Shown here: positions 43,910 through 52,688 of the stretch, in pieces
Layout: each line of letters opens with the position of its first letter
How positions within the stretch are numbered: the stretch's first letter is position 1
Origin: JAEUJM01 sp044221555
GTDB taxonomy: Bacteria > Actinomycetota > Acidimicrobiia > Acidimicrobiales > DATDAH01
Length of the DNA: 64,000 nucleotides
Direction: 5' to 3'
Assembly (NCBI GenBank): GCA_044221555.1
Contig: JBGAOY010000007.1
Span: 62,001-126,000, forward strand
Made by a program: the position numbers and the translations under genes
Notes under the pieces: model-generated
The model's database searches: none
What the model was told of the DNA's origin: nothing
What the model saw: the letters and a program-made list of their open reading frames with translations, nothing else

Positions 43910-44041
43910 GCCTCGCCTCCCGCCGCTCGATGGTCGTGCGGCAACCCACGCTGAGGCGTGCTCACCATCCCGACGACCGCGGGGCGGGCCGCTCCACGAC
44001 GGGCAGGCCGCCGGGTGCGCCGGCCGGCTCGGGCGGGTGCG

Positions 44042-44956
44042 TCAGCCGTCGACGACGGTGCGCTGGTCGGCGCCCTCGACCACCTCGAAGTGCTCGAGGC
44101 GCACGTCGAGGGTGTCGACGATGTTGATCGCGTGCAGCAGGCCGCGGGGCCGGGTGGTGGCGTCGATGCCCTCGCCCTCGCCCTCGTCGGCCACGTGGCC
44201 CATCGCACCGATGGGGGCCACCGTGCCGGTGTCGAGGTCGGCGCGGTACAGGCCCCGGTCGGCGTCGTCGGTGGACAGCCAGAGGGCGCCGTCCGCGTAG
44301 TCGGCGCCCTGCACCTTGTGGACCGTGGCGCTCAGCTGGATGGGGTCGAGCGGGTCGAACGTGCAGTCGTCGCCGACGGCGTACACCAGGACCTGGTCGT
44401 CGCTGAAGCCATCCATGGAGTAGGCCCGGTCGCCGTCCACCGTCACGAACGAGTTGTGCCGTTGCGCCACCACCTGCGACGCCTGGTACTCGAGGGTGGT
44501 GGGGTCGTAGCACGCCATGAGCTGCTCGCGGCGCTGGTACGCGGGCTGCTCGAGCGGCACATAGAGCACGCCGCCCTCGACGTCGATGTCGCCGACGTGC
44601 TCGTAGCCGTCGGGGACGAACTGGTCGGGCACCGCGGTGGTGTCGGCCACCGCCTGCACGAGGTTCACGTCGGTGCGGGCCAGCACGGTGGTGCCCGAGA
44701 AGACCCAGCCGCCGTCGGGCAGGCTGGCCACGCCCTGGCGGTACCCGGGGTTGATGGTCTGCTCACCGGTGGAGGTGGCGGCGACGAGCGGCGCGGTGGT
44801 GGGCGTGGTGCCCGCCGGCGCGCCCCCGTCGCTGTCGCTGCTGCAGCCCGTGGCCCCGAGCCCGATCACCGCCAGCGCGACGATCGCCGCCGTCACGTGG
44901 CGCATGCGCCGGAGACGCTGGATGTCCCCCGCCCTCGGTGTGGGCCCACCGGTCAC
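44042..44956 (-). CDS. lipoprotein of unknown function with propeller-like repeats
   Basis: 304 residues from GTG 44956, which follows TACGGT by 7 nt; the shorter ATG at 44905 (287 residues) has no ribosome-binding site. The hydrophobic core AAIVALAVIGLG leads to lipobox ATGC. The mature part has beta-strand repeats (GGWVFSGTTVLAR, GDIDVEGGVLYVPLEQ, GDRAYSMDGFSDDQVLVYAV, GADYADGALWLSTDDADRGLYRADL) suggestive of a small beta-propeller. It lies 15 nt from the HAD gene but has its own promoter. The function is unknown. Confidence 0.75.
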   Translation of the reverse strand: MTGGPTPRAGDIQRLRRMRHVTAAIVALAVIGLGATGCSSDSDGGAPAGTTPTTAPLVAATSTGEQTINPGYRQGVASLPDGGWVFSGTTVLARTDVNLVQAVADTTAVPDQFVPDGYEHVGDIDVEGGVLYVPLEQPAYQRREQLMACYDPTTLEYQASQVVAQRHNSFVTVDGDRAYSMDGFSDDQVLVYAVGDDCTFDPLDPIQLSATVHKVQGADYADGALWLSTDDADRGLYRADLDTGTVAPIGAMGHVADEGEGEGIDATTRPRGLLHAINIVDTLDVRLEHFEVVEGADQRTVVDG

Positions 44957-44963
44957 AGGGGGA

Positions 44964-44969
44964 ACCGTA
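44964..44969 (-). promoter_or_regulatory. -10 box of the lipoprotein gene (TACGGT)
   Basis: Minus-strand TACGGT, 7 nt, then GTG 44956. It lies in the 14-nt gap before the HAD stop codon, so the lipoprotein gene can be transcribed independently. Confidence 0.55.
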
Positions 44970-44970
44970 G

Positions 44971-45684
44971 TCAGCGCCAGCGGTCGACGAGGTCGACCAG
45001 TTCGGGAAGCGAGGCGATCTCGCCGTCGGGCGTGACGTCGAAGCCCGGGACCTGGTCGTTCGGCCGCAGCACCGCCCGCATCCCCGCCTGCTGGGCACCG
45101 AAGATGTCGTCGAGGGGCCGGTCGCCCACGAAGACCGCCCGTCCAGGCTCGTCCACCCCCACCGAGTCGAGCGCGGCCCGGAACACCGACGGATGGGGCT
45201 TCAGGTGGCTGAGCTCGCTGGAGTAGAGGCGGGCGTCGATCAGCGTGTCGAGGCCGTCGCGCTCGAGGAACCGCTCGTGGAAGGCCCGGGGCCAGTGGGT
45301 GTTCGACAGCAGCCCGATGGCCAGTCCCCGCTCGCGCAGCGCCCGCAGCACGGGAACGGCATCGGGGTCGTGCACGATGTGGGGCGTCCAGGAGTCGAGA
45401 TGGTGCACCGCCGCCTCCTCGAGCACCGCCTCGGCCACGTCGAGCCCCATCTCGGCCGATGCCTCGGCCAGCAGGTCGGCCAGCGTGCCGCTCTCCTGCG
45501 TGGAGGTGGTGCGGGCCCAGAACCGCTCCTCCACCATCGACAGGGTGCCGACGATCTCGTCCTCTCGTGCGGGATCGAGATGGTGGGCGGCCGCCCGCCA
45601 CACGTCGAGCAACTCGAGTGACACGAACTCCGAGAGCGTGCCACCCCAGTCGAAGATCACCGCGTCGAGACGCCCGGTCGACAT
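44971..45684 (-). CDS. HAD-superfamily hydrolase with altered motif I
   Basis: 237 residues, phosphatase-like cap. Motif I reads FDWGGTL: the nucleophile D12 is present, but the second, acid/base Asp is replaced by Gly14. Motif II (GLLSNTHW), motif III Lys (SHLKPHPSVF) and motif IV (VFVGDRPLDDI) are intact. The DxG form is found in a subset of HAD proteins and usually lowers phosphatase activity. TACCGT lies 6 nt before ATG 45684. The substrate is unknown. Confidence 0.85.
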   Translation of the reverse strand: MSTGRLDAVIFDWGGTLSEFVSLELLDVWRAAAHHLDPAREDEIVGTLSMVEERFWARTTSTQESGTLADLLAEASAEMGLDVAEAVLEEAAVHHLDSWTPHIVHDPDAVPVLRALRERGLAIGLLSNTHWPRAFHERFLERDGLDTLIDARLYSSELSHLKPHPSVFRAALDSVGVDEPGRAVFVGDRPLDDIFGAQQAGMRAVLRPNDQVPGFDVTPDGEIASLPELVDLVDRWR

Positions 45685-45690
45685 GGTCCG

Positions 45691-45696
45691 ACGGTA
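45691..45696 (-). promoter_or_regulatory. -10 box of the HAD gene (TACCGT)
   Basis: Minus-strand TACCGT, 6 nt, then ATG 45684. Confidence 0.55.
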
Positions 45697-45864
45697 CCGT
45701 CACGGCCGACGCCGGCGCCGCCGGAGATGATCCAAGACGCGACCGGCGCTGCCAGACTGCACGCACCAGTCGACGACGGCTCGCCGAGGGCGAGCATGCG
45801 AGCGAGCCATGCCACTGCGACGAGCGAAGAACCGGGCCGACGGTGCGGCGAGGGGCAGGGCGGC

Positions 45865-45919
45865 GCGGTGAGCGAGGGACGAGCGGGCCTTGACGACCGC
45901 GATGAGGCGTCGGCCGAAG
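45865..45919 (+). repeat. dispersed repeat of about 55 bp, copy B
   Basis: About 90% identical by eye to copy A at 35361. Here it covers the GTG start and first 17 codons of the polyprenyl synthase (VSEGRAGLDDRDEASAE). Confidence 0.7.
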
Positions 45920-46983
45920 CGCCGGAGGCAGGCGAGTCACCTCCCGCGAGCCTCGCTGCGGTCGCCGACGCCGTCGAGGCCCGTCTCGCCGACGTGCTCG
46001 ACGCCGAGACCGCCCGTTGGGCAGCGCTCTCGCCCGACCTGGCGTGGCCACTCGACGCGTTGCGCCGCCTGGTGCTGGCCGGCGGCAAACGCCTCCGCCC
46101 GGCGTTCTGCTACTGGGGGTTCGTGGGCGCCGGCGGCGACCCCGAGGATCCCCGGGTGGTCGACGCCGGGGCGGCGTTCGAGCTGCTGCACGCGTTCGCC
46201 CTGATGCACGACGACGTGATGGACGACTCGAGCACCCGTCGGGGCCGCGAGACGATCCACGCCGAGTTCGCGAAGCACCACGGCACCGCGCGTTGGGGCG
46301 GCGAGTCCCGACGCTTCGGTGAGGGCGTGGCCATCCTGGTGGGCGACCTGGCCCACGTGTTCGCCGACCGCCTGCTGCCCGAAGGGCCGCCCGAGCTGCA
46401 GGCGGTCTGGGACGAGTTGCGCATCGAGTTGAACATCGGGCAGTACCTCGACGTGCTGGGCACCGCCCGGGCCGACCGGGACGAGGCCGGCGCCCGCCGC
46501 ATCGCCCGCTACAAGTCGGGCAAGTACACCATCGAGCGGCCGCTGCACGTGGGCGCCGCCCTGGCCGGGCGCATGGGCGACCTGGCCGTGCCCCTGTCCG
46601 ACTACGGCGACCCGCTCGGCGAGGCCTTCCAGCTGCGCGACGACATCCTCGGCGTCTTCGGCGACAGCCGGCTCACCGGCAAGCCGGTGGGCGCCGACCT
46701 GCGCGAGGGCAAGCCCACCCCGCTGCTGGCCGTCGCCGTGGCCCGTGCCGACGCCGGCCAGCGCGCGCTCCTCGACCGCATCGGTGCCACGGAGCTCACC
46801 GACGCCGACGTGGCCGATCTCCAACGGGTGCTGGCCGACACCGGGGCCAGGGCGTCGATCGAGGCCAGCATCGATCGGCTCACCGCCGCCGCGGTCGTCG
46901 CGGTCGGGCGTGCGCCGATCACTCCCGGGGCGCGCGAGGCGCTCACCTCACTGGCCCGCTACGTGGCCGTGCGGGAGCGGTGA
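45868..46983 (+). CDS. polyprenyl diphosphate synthase
   Basis: 371 residues from GTG 45868; an ATG at 45727 would add 47 poorly conserved residues. Family core: GGKRLRPAF, first Asp-rich motif HDDVMDD (DDxxD), GRETIH, then ARYKSGKYTIERPL and the second Asp-rich motif LRDDILGVFGD. It condenses isopentenyl diphosphate with allylic diphosphates; chain length cannot be read safely. The first 35 residues are acidic low complexity created by the dispersed repeat, and the conserved protein begins near SLAAVADAV. It may supply precursors for carotenoids, quinones or the cell wall. Confidence 0.9.
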   Translation: MSEGRAGLDDRDEASAEAPEAGESPPASLAAVADAVEARLADVLDAETARWAALSPDLAWPLDALRRLVLAGGKRLRPAFCYWGFVGAGGDPEDPRVVDAGAAFELLHAFALMHDDVMDDSSTRRGRETIHAEFAKHHGTARWGGESRRFGEGVAILVGDLAHVFADRLLPEGPPELQAVWDELRIELNIGQYLDVLGTARADRDEAGARRIARYKSGKYTIERPLHVGAALAGRMGDLAVPLSDYGDPLGEAFQLRDDILGVFGDSRLTGKPVGADLREGKPTPLLAVAVARADAGQRALLDRIGATELTDADVADLQRVLADTGARASIEASIDRLTAAAVVAVGRAPITPGAREALTSLARYVAVRER

Positions 46984-47035
46984 CGGGTTCGCGCCGGGGG
47001 CACCCCGCCCCTCCGGGCTGACCCCGGTGGACGAG

Positions 47036-47041
47036 TACCCT
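47036..47041 (+). promoter_or_regulatory. -10 box TACCCT
   Basis: It lies 37 nt before GTG 47079 and predicts a leader of about 30 nt containing GGAGGGA (47060-47066). Confidence 0.4.
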
Positions 47042-47078
47042 TGCCGGGCAGGCCGCACCGGAGGGAAGCCAGCACGCC

Positions 47079-49538
47079 GTGAGCGCTGAAACGGGGGAGG
47101 GGGCACCGGACGGGATCATCCCCGACGTCCGGTTCGAGACCCTCGTCGGGCACAGCCCCGTAGCGGTCGTGCTCACCGACGCCGATGCCGTCATCACCTG
47201 GGTCAGCCCCGCGGTCACCCCGATGCTGGGCTACCAGCCGAGTGAGGTGGTGGGCATCCCGGCGGTCGAGCTCATCCACCCCGACGACGTGTGGCGGGTG
47301 CTCCACAACCTCGGTGAGCTGCTGGCCCGCGCCGAGGAGCTCGAGCTGCTGATCGTGCGCATCCACCATCGCGACGGCAGCTGGCGCCACGTCGACATCA
47401 CGGGGGTGAACCTGCTCGACGACCCCGATGTGGGCGCCATCCTGGTGAACCTCCGCGACGTCACCGAGGTGGTGGAGGCCCAGGAGGCGCTGGCCACCAG
47501 TGAGGAGCGGTTCCGGGCGCTGGCGCAGCACAGCTCCGACTCGGTGTTCATCATGACCGCCGACGGTCAGATCACCTACGCCAGTCCGGCCGTCGAACAC
47601 GTCTTCGGCTACGCCCCGCACACGATGCTGGGACGCCGGCCCACCGACTTCGCCCACCCCAGCGCGGTCCGGGGCGGCACCGACGCCTGGCGCAAGGTGC
47701 TCGAGTCGCCGGGCGGGAGCGAGGACATCGTCTCCCGGGTGCGCCGTGCCGACGGCGAGTGGCGGTGGGTGGAGATCATGCTCACCAACCTGCTGCACAA
47801 CCCTGCGGTGGGGGGCATCGTCGTCAACATCTGGGACGTGTCCGAGCGCATCAGCGAGGAACAGCGCAACGCTCGACTCACCGACATCATCCAGGCCACC
47901 ACCGACCTGGTCGCGATCACCGACCGGCACGGTCGGCTCATCTACGTCAACGCCGCGTGCCGGCGGTTCTTCGGGATCGACGACGACAACCTCGACGGCT
48001 TCCTGTTCGCGCCGTTCACCCCCGCCTGGGCCCGACAGCGCTACGTCGACGAGGTGATCCCCGCGCTGAAGGCCCACGACATCTGGAGCGGCGAGGCCGC
48101 GTTCCTCCGCGAGGGCGTCGAGGTGCCCGTGTCGATGGTGTTCATGGCGCACCGCGACGAGCAGGGCCACCTGGAGTACGTGTCGAGCGTGGGCCGCGAC
48201 ATCAGCGAGCGCAAGGAGTTCGAGGCCACGCTCGAGCACCAGGCCACCCACGACCCGCTCACCGGCCTGCCCAACCGGGCGCTGCTGCTCGACCGGCTCG
48301 AGGTGTCGCTGTCCCGGGCCGAGCGCTTCAAGACGGCGGTGGCCGTGCTGTTCCTGGACCTCGACCACTTCAAGGTGGTGAACGACAGCCTGGGCCACGC
48401 GATGGGTGACCGGCTGCTGATCGCCGCGGCCGACCGCTTCAAGGAGGCGCTGCGCCAGGGCGGCGACACCGTGGCCCGCTTCGGCGGCGACGAGTTCGTG
48501 ATCCTGTGCGAGGACCTCACGACCCAGGGCGACGCGCTGCGCATCGCCGAGCGGGTGAACGAGTTGCTGGCCGAGCCCTTCCACCTGGACGAGCACGAGG
48601 TGTACGTGGCGGCCAGCACCGGCATCGCCTACAGCGAGGGGCAGACCGACGCCACCGACCTGCTGCGCGACGCCGACGCCGCCATGTACCAGGCCAAGGA
48701 ACGGGGGCGGGACCGCTACGAGGTGTTCGACCGCAAGATGCGGGCCGAGGCGGTCGACCGGCTCAGCATCGAGAGCTCCCTGCGCCGGGCCATCGCTCAC
48801 CGGGAGCTGCGCATCCACTACCAGCCCAAGATCGACCTCGTCACCGGCACCATCATCGGCACGGAGGCCCTGGTGCGGTGGGAGCACCCCGACCGGGGCC
48901 TGCTGCTCCCCGGGGAGTTCATCCGGGTGGCCGAGGAGACCGGGCTCATCGTGCCCATCGGGCGCTGGGTGCTCGAGCAGGCCATCCGGCAGTCGCAGCG
49001 CTGGCAGGCCGAGCTGCCCGGCCTCGAACCGCTCTACATCTGCGTGAACCTGTCGCGGCGCCAGCTGGGCCACCCCGACCTGGTCGACGAGGTGGCCGCG
49101 GTGCTCGACGACACCGGCGTCGACCCCGGCCTGGTGGACCTCGAGATCACCGAGAGCGTGCTGATGGACGACGTCGACCTGGCCCACCGCGCCCTCAGCC
49201 GGCTGCACGCCCTGGGCGTGAAGCTGGTGGTGGACGACTTCGGCACCGGTTACTCGTCGCTCAGCTACCTGCAGCGGTTCCCGGTGGACCTGTTGAAGAT
49301 CGACCGCTCGTTCGTGGCCGGCCTGGGCACGAACAAGGGCGACACCGCCATCGTCACCGCGGTGCTGAGCCTGGCCCACGCCCTGGAGATGCAGGTGATC
49401 GCCGAGGGCGTCGAGACCGCCGGCCAGCTGGCCGAGCTGCGGCGCCTGGGCTGCGACATGGCCCAGGGCTTCTACCTGGCCCGCCCCCAGCCCCAGCACG
49501 CGGTCGCCACCCTCCTCGCCGAGGGCCGGCGCTACTGA
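47079..49538 (+). CDS. PAS-PAS-PAS-GGDEF-EAL cyclic-di-GMP enzyme
   Basis: 819 residues. Three PAS domains (about 17-135, 140-265 and 268-380), then GGDEF (ARFGGDEFVIL, active-type) and EAL (GTEALVRWEHP, NLSRRQL, EITESVL, DDFGTGYSSLSYL, LKIDRSF, AEGVE), all catalytic residues kept. It is related to the protein at 31296, but a PAS replaces its GAF domain. It is cytosolic, with no membrane segment. GTG 47079 has a distant GGAGGGA. It is monocistronic. Net activity (synthesis or breakdown) presumably depends on the PAS signal. Confidence 0.93.
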   Translation: MSAETGEGAPDGIIPDVRFETLVGHSPVAVVLTDADAVITWVSPAVTPMLGYQPSEVVGIPAVELIHPDDVWRVLHNLGELLARAEELELLIVRIHHRDGSWRHVDITGVNLLDDPDVGAILVNLRDVTEVVEAQEALATSEERFRALAQHSSDSVFIMTADGQITYASPAVEHVFGYAPHTMLGRRPTDFAHPSAVRGGTDAWRKVLESPGGSEDIVSRVRRADGEWRWVEIMLTNLLHNPAVGGIVVNIWDVSERISEEQRNARLTDIIQATTDLVAITDRHGRLIYVNAACRRFFGIDDDNLDGFLFAPFTPAWARQRYVDEVIPALKAHDIWSGEAAFLREGVEVPVSMVFMAHRDEQGHLEYVSSVGRDISERKEFEATLEHQATHDPLTGLPNRALLLDRLEVSLSRAERFKTAVAVLFLDLDHFKVVNDSLGHAMGDRLLIAAADRFKEALRQGGDTVARFGGDEFVILCEDLTTQGDALRIAERVNELLAEPFHLDEHEVYVAASTGIAYSEGQTDATDLLRDADAAMYQAKERGRDRYEVFDRKMRAEAVDRLSIESSLRRAIAHRELRIHYQPKIDLVTGTIIGTEALVRWEHPDRGLLLPGEFIRVAEETGLIVPIGRWVLEQAIRQSQRWQAELPGLEPLYICVNLSRRQLGHPDLVDEVAAVLDDTGVDPGLVDLEITESVLMDDVDLAHRALSRLHALGVKLVVDDFGTGYSSLSYLQRFPVDLLKIDRSFVAGLGTNKGDTAIVTAVLSLAHALEMQVIAEGVETAGQLAELRRLGCDMAQGFYLARPQPQHAVATLLAEGRRY

Positions 49539-49540
49539 CG

Positions 49541-49585
49541 GGTCCTAGGACCAATGTCCGATGGTGACCGGGACCTTGGTGGCCC
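49541..49585 (+). promoter_or_regulatory. DosR-box-like motifs and 12-bp palindrome
   Basis: GGTCCTAGGACC (49541-49552) is a perfect palindrome, overlapping GGAC-CAAT-GTCC (49548-49559). GGGACCTTGGTGGCCC follows at 49570-49585, 13 nt before ATG 49598. This is the same theme as the site at 11733. Confidence 0.45.
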
Positions 49586-49597
49586 GATGCTGCACCC

Positions 49598-49987
49598 ATG
49601 AACAAGCGCACCCCCCTCATCGCCCTCGTCCTCGCCGCCGCCGTGCTGCTCGGCGCCGCCTCGCCCGCCCTCGCCAGCGGTGGTGGCGCCGTGCGGGTCA
49701 ACGGCACCTGCAGCAACCACGCGCTGTGGAAGCTCAAGGCCAAGGCCCGCGACGCCGCCCTCGAGGTGGAGTTCGAGGTCGACTCGAACCGGAACGGCCA
49801 GACCTGGAACGTCCGCATCGACCAGAACGGCACCACCGTGTTCAGCGGCGTCCGCACCACCCAGCCGCCGAGCGGCTCGTTCGGTGTCAGCCGCACCCTC
49901 ACCGACAACGCCGGCACCGACGCCCTGGTGGCCGTGGCGGTCAACCCCCGCTCGGGCGAGCGCTGCCGCGGCACGCTCGACATCTGA
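49598..49987 (+). CDS. small secreted protein
   Basis: 129 residues. Signal peptide MNKRTPLIALVLAAAVLLGAA... ending ALAS. The mature part of about 100 residues is beta-rich (VRVNGTCSNHALWKLKAKARD... NVRIDQNGTTVFSGV... CRGTLDI) with two Cys that probably form one disulphide linking N- and C-terminus, like a small Ig-type sandwich. GATGCT lies 6 nt before the ATG. Motifs resembling DosR boxes precede it. The function is unknown; probably secreted under regulation. Confidence 0.75.
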   Translation: MNKRTPLIALVLAAAVLLGAASPALASGGGAVRVNGTCSNHALWKLKAKARDAALEVEFEVDSNRNGQTWNVRIDQNGTTVFSGVRTTQPPSGSFGVSRTLTDNAGTDALVAVAVNPRSGERCRGTLDI

Positions 49988-50034
49988 GCACCGCGATCCC
50001 CATGACCCGCTCGGGCCCCGCCCTCCCGCCGGGC

Positions 50035-50133
50035 CGGGCCCGAGCGGCCCCCCAGAGCGGGGAGCACCGGGCCCGAGCGGCCCCCCAGAGCGGGGAGCAC
50101 CGGGCCCGAGCGGCCCCTCAGAGCGGGAAGCAC
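50035..50133 (+). repeat. three tandem 33-bp copies
   Basis: Units start at 50035, 50068 and 50101 (CGGGCCCGAGCGGCCCC...GAGCAC), the third with three changes. They fill most of the 163-nt gap between the secreted-protein gene and the sensor kinase gene. No gene is visible here. Confidence 0.85.
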
Positions 50134-50150
50134 GACCCCACGTGCGCACA

Positions 50151-51497
50151 ATGTCCGCTGTGAGCGAACGCACGACCTCGGTCCGCCGTGAGGTCGTGCG
50201 CTTCGCCATCCCCGGGGTGATCGCCCTGGTCGTGGTGGTGGCCGCCACCTTGTGGGTGGCCCGGTCGATCGCCACCGAGGAGGCCCGGCGCGATGCCGAG
50301 TCGGCCGCCGAGTTGCTGGCCCGCACCGTGATCGAGCCCAACCTCGACCCTGCCGTGGTCGGCGGCGACCCCGAGGCGCTGGCCCGGTTCGACCAGCTGG
50401 TGCGGTCTCGGGTGCTGATCGACCCCACGGTGACCGCCCGGGTGTGGTCGGCCGACGGGCGCATCGTGTATTCGGACAAGCCGCAGCTGATCGGTGACCG
50501 CTACGAGCTCGACGACGACGACCTGGCCGATCTGCGCGACGGGGGCACCGACGCCGGCCTGAGCGACCTGACCAAGCCCGAGAACCGCTACGAGCGCGGC
50601 TACGGCCAGTTGCTCGAGGTGTACACGGGTGTCGAGAGCACCGACGGCGAGCCGTTGCTGTTCGAGATCTACCAGCGCCAGGCGTCCGTCGAGTCGGAGG
50701 CCGTGCGCATCTTCCGCTCGTTCGTCCCCGTCCTGGTGGGGTCGCTGGTGATCCTGATGGCGGTGCAGCTGACGCTGGCGTTGCGCATGGCCCGTCGCCT
50801 CGAGCAGGGCCAACGTGACCGGGAGCGCCTGCTCCAGCAGGCCATCGACTCGTCGGAGGCCGAGCGCCGCCGCATCGCCGCCGATCTGCACGACGGGGTG
50901 GTGCAGGACCTGGCCGGCGTGGGCTTCACCCTCGCGGCGCTGGCCGACACGGCCGAGACCGACCACCACGACGACGCCCAGGCCCGGCGCCTCAGCGCCA
51001 GCGCGGGCACGGTGCGGCGCAGCGTCCGCGCCCTGCGCTCGCTGCTGGTCGAGATCTACCCGCCCAACCTGGCCGACGCCGGCCTCGACCGGGCCCTCGG
51101 CGACCTGGTGGCGTCGACCAACGGGTGGTCCGACGTGTCGGTGGCGGTCGACCCCGACCTCGACCTCACCGCCGAGCAGAAGGCCGTGATCTACCGGGTG
51201 GCCCGCGAGTCGCTGCAGAACGTGCGCAAGCACGCCCGGGCCACGTCGGTGCACGTCACCGTCGCCGGCGCCGGCGGGGGTGAGGGCGGCCGCGGGGGGG
51301 CCGTGGCGCTCACCGTGGCCGACGACGGCGTCGGGTTCGCGCCCCTGGCGGGGCCCGACGGCACGCCCGAGTCCCCCGAGGGCCACGTGGGCCTGCGGCT
51401 GATGGCCGATGTCGCCCGGGAAGTGGGCGGCCAGCTGGTCGTCACCTCTGCGCCGGGCGACGGTACGACCGTGCGACTCGAGGTGCCGACGCCATGA
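50151..51497 (+). CDS. membrane sensor histidine kinase (HisKA_3 type)
   Basis: 448 residues from ATG 50151; GTG 50160, three codons on, is an equally good start. Transmembrane helices at about 17-40 and 200-222 bracket an extracytoplasmic sensor of about 160 residues. The DHp domain has EAERRRIAADLHDGVVQDLAG (phosphorylated H247), the form used with NarL-type regulators. The ATPase domain has YRVARESLQNVRKHA (N-box), VADDGVGF and GHVGLRLM (G boxes). The stop overlaps the response-regulator start by 4 nt (ATGA). The signal is unknown. Confidence 0.92.
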   Translation: MSAVSERTTSVRREVVRFAIPGVIALVVVVAATLWVARSIATEEARRDAESAAELLARTVIEPNLDPAVVGGDPEALARFDQLVRSRVLIDPTVTARVWSADGRIVYSDKPQLIGDRYELDDDDLADLRDGGTDAGLSDLTKPENRYERGYGQLLEVYTGVESTDGEPLLFEIYQRQASVESEAVRIFRSFVPVLVGSLVILMAVQLTLALRMARRLEQGQRDRERLLQQAIDSSEAERRRIAADLHDGVVQDLAGVGFTLAALADTAETDHHDDAQARRLSASAGTVRRSVRALRSLLVEIYPPNLADAGLDRALGDLVASTNGWSDVSVAVDPDLDLTAEQKAVIYRVARESLQNVRKHARATSVHVTVAGAGGGEGGRGGAVALTVADDGVGFAPLAGPDGTPESPEGHVGLRLMADVAREVGGQLVVTSAPGDGTTVRLEVPTP

Positions 51498-52120
51498 TCC
51501 GGGTGCTGATCGTCGACGACCACGCCATGGTGCGCGACGGCCTCGAGCTGCTGCTCGACCGCTTCGAGTCGGTGACCTGCGTGGGCGCGGCCGCCAACGG
51601 CGCCGAGGCCGTCGCCATGGCCGCCGCGCTCGCCCCCGAGGTGGTGCTGATGGACCTGTCGATGCCGGTGATGGACGGCGTCGAGGCCACCCGCCGGATC
51701 GTCACCGCCCATCCCGAGATCGCGGTGCTGGTGCTCACCACCTTCGCCGACGACCGCCATGTGATCGCCGCGGTCGACGCCGGTGCGGTGGGCTACCTGC
51801 TGAAGGACAGCGGGCCCGACCAGATCCTGGCCGGCGTCGAGGCCGCGGCCCGGGGTGAGTCGCCCCTCGACCCCAAGGTGGCCGGCGCGCTGATGGCGGC
51901 CCGCCGGCGCCAGCAGCCGCCCGAGGTGTCGCTCACCGCCCGTGAGCGAGAGGTGCTCGACCTGGTGGCCGAGGGCCTGGCCAACAAGGCCATCGCCCGC
52001 CGCCTGGGCATCAGCGAGAAGACGGTGAAGACCCACCTGACGAGCGTGTTCTCCGCGTTGGGCGTGACCGACCGCACCCAGGCGGCGCTGTGGGCCCAAC
52101 GCCACCAGCGCGACGGCTGA
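51494..52120 (+). CDS. NarL/LuxR-family response regulator
   Basis: 208 residues. Receiver domain: acidic pocket D8/D9, phosphoacceptor D54 (VLMDLSMP), Thr and Lys switch residues (LTTF and LLKD). The LuxR-type helix-turn-helix near the C-terminus is LTAREREVLDLVAEGLANKAIARRLGISEKTVKTHLTSVF. It is phosphorylated by the kinase encoded upstream and binds DNA as a dimer. Targets are unknown; they could include the promoter of the secreted protein just upstream. Confidence 0.94.
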   Translation: MIRVLIVDDHAMVRDGLELLLDRFESVTCVGAAANGAEAVAMAAALAPEVVLMDLSMPVMDGVEATRRIVTAHPEIAVLVLTTFADDRHVIAAVDAGAVGYLLKDSGPDQILAGVEAAARGESPLDPKVAGALMAARRRQQPPEVSLTAREREVLDLVAEGLANKAIARRLGISEKTVKTHLTSVFSALGVTDRTQAALWAQRHQRDG

Positions 52121-52688
52121 GCAGCTGACCAGGTGACTCGGGAACTCGGTGACTCGGTGATCACGAGTGGACGTCGGGGCACGCGTCGGTCGCCGAGTGC
52201 CCGCGCACCGCGTTGCGGGCCGGCACGGGGTCCGAGACGCCGGGCGAGTGGGCGTTGGGCCCGTCGCCTCGCGGCACCGGGCCGACTCGCCACCCTGCGC
52301 GTTCGAGTCACCGACGGTCGTCGAACTCGAGGCAATGGCCCCCGGATTCCGGGGGCCATTGCCTCAGGTTCGCTGGCGGCGGGCCCGGCGGGCACCGAGC
52401 GTGAGTTCTGCACGGCTGCCGCCCCATTTGTCGCGCCGCTCCCCCCACGAGACGGCCGCGGGGAACCCGCCGAAGAGCCGGGGCCCGCAGCCAGCTGAGA
52501 TCAGACGCGTCCGCCACGATGCCGACCCGGCCACGCCCATCGTCCTGCGACAGCCTGCAGAGCGTCCCGGAGGAGCACGCGTCCTGTCGTCGAGACGAGC
52601 GAATCGGTGTCGCGATGCGCACCAGGCGTGACCTCCGTGGCCCGGCACCCGAGCTCCCGACCGAGAGGCGGGCGCCGTACCGTCCGGT
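52121..52688. other. 568-nt gene-free stretch
   Basis: Short GGTGACTCGG repeats lie near 52132-52160, and the first 116-bp dispersed repeat lies at 52290-52405. Open frames here lack coding character and run antiparallel to one another. The remainder, 52406-52688, shows nothing recognisable. Confidence 0.5.
52290..52405 (+). repeat. 116-bp dispersed direct repeat, copy 1, with perfect palindrome
   Basis: It aligns without gaps to 53606-53721 with about 13 mismatches by eye (roughly 89%). At its centre GAGGCAATGGCCCCCGG (52329-52345) pairs perfectly with 52349-52365 around a 3-nt loop. The stem belongs to the GAGGCAAT type of the 28622 array. Confidence 0.85.

Noticed and set aside
45727..45867. 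N-terminal extension of the polyprenyl synthase from ATG 45727
   Set aside because: GGAG abuts the ATG with no spacing, and the 47 residues are unlike the family; the GTG at 45868 is more likely, though not certain.
46959..49499. An 846-codon minus-strand open frame
   Set aside because: Antisense of the PAS-GGDEF-EAL gene, whose catalytic motifs are all in the plus frame.
50151..52120. Calling the two-component pair DosS-DosR
   Set aside because: The kinase has an extracytoplasmic sensor between two membrane helices and no haem GAF domains, so only the general NarL class is supported.
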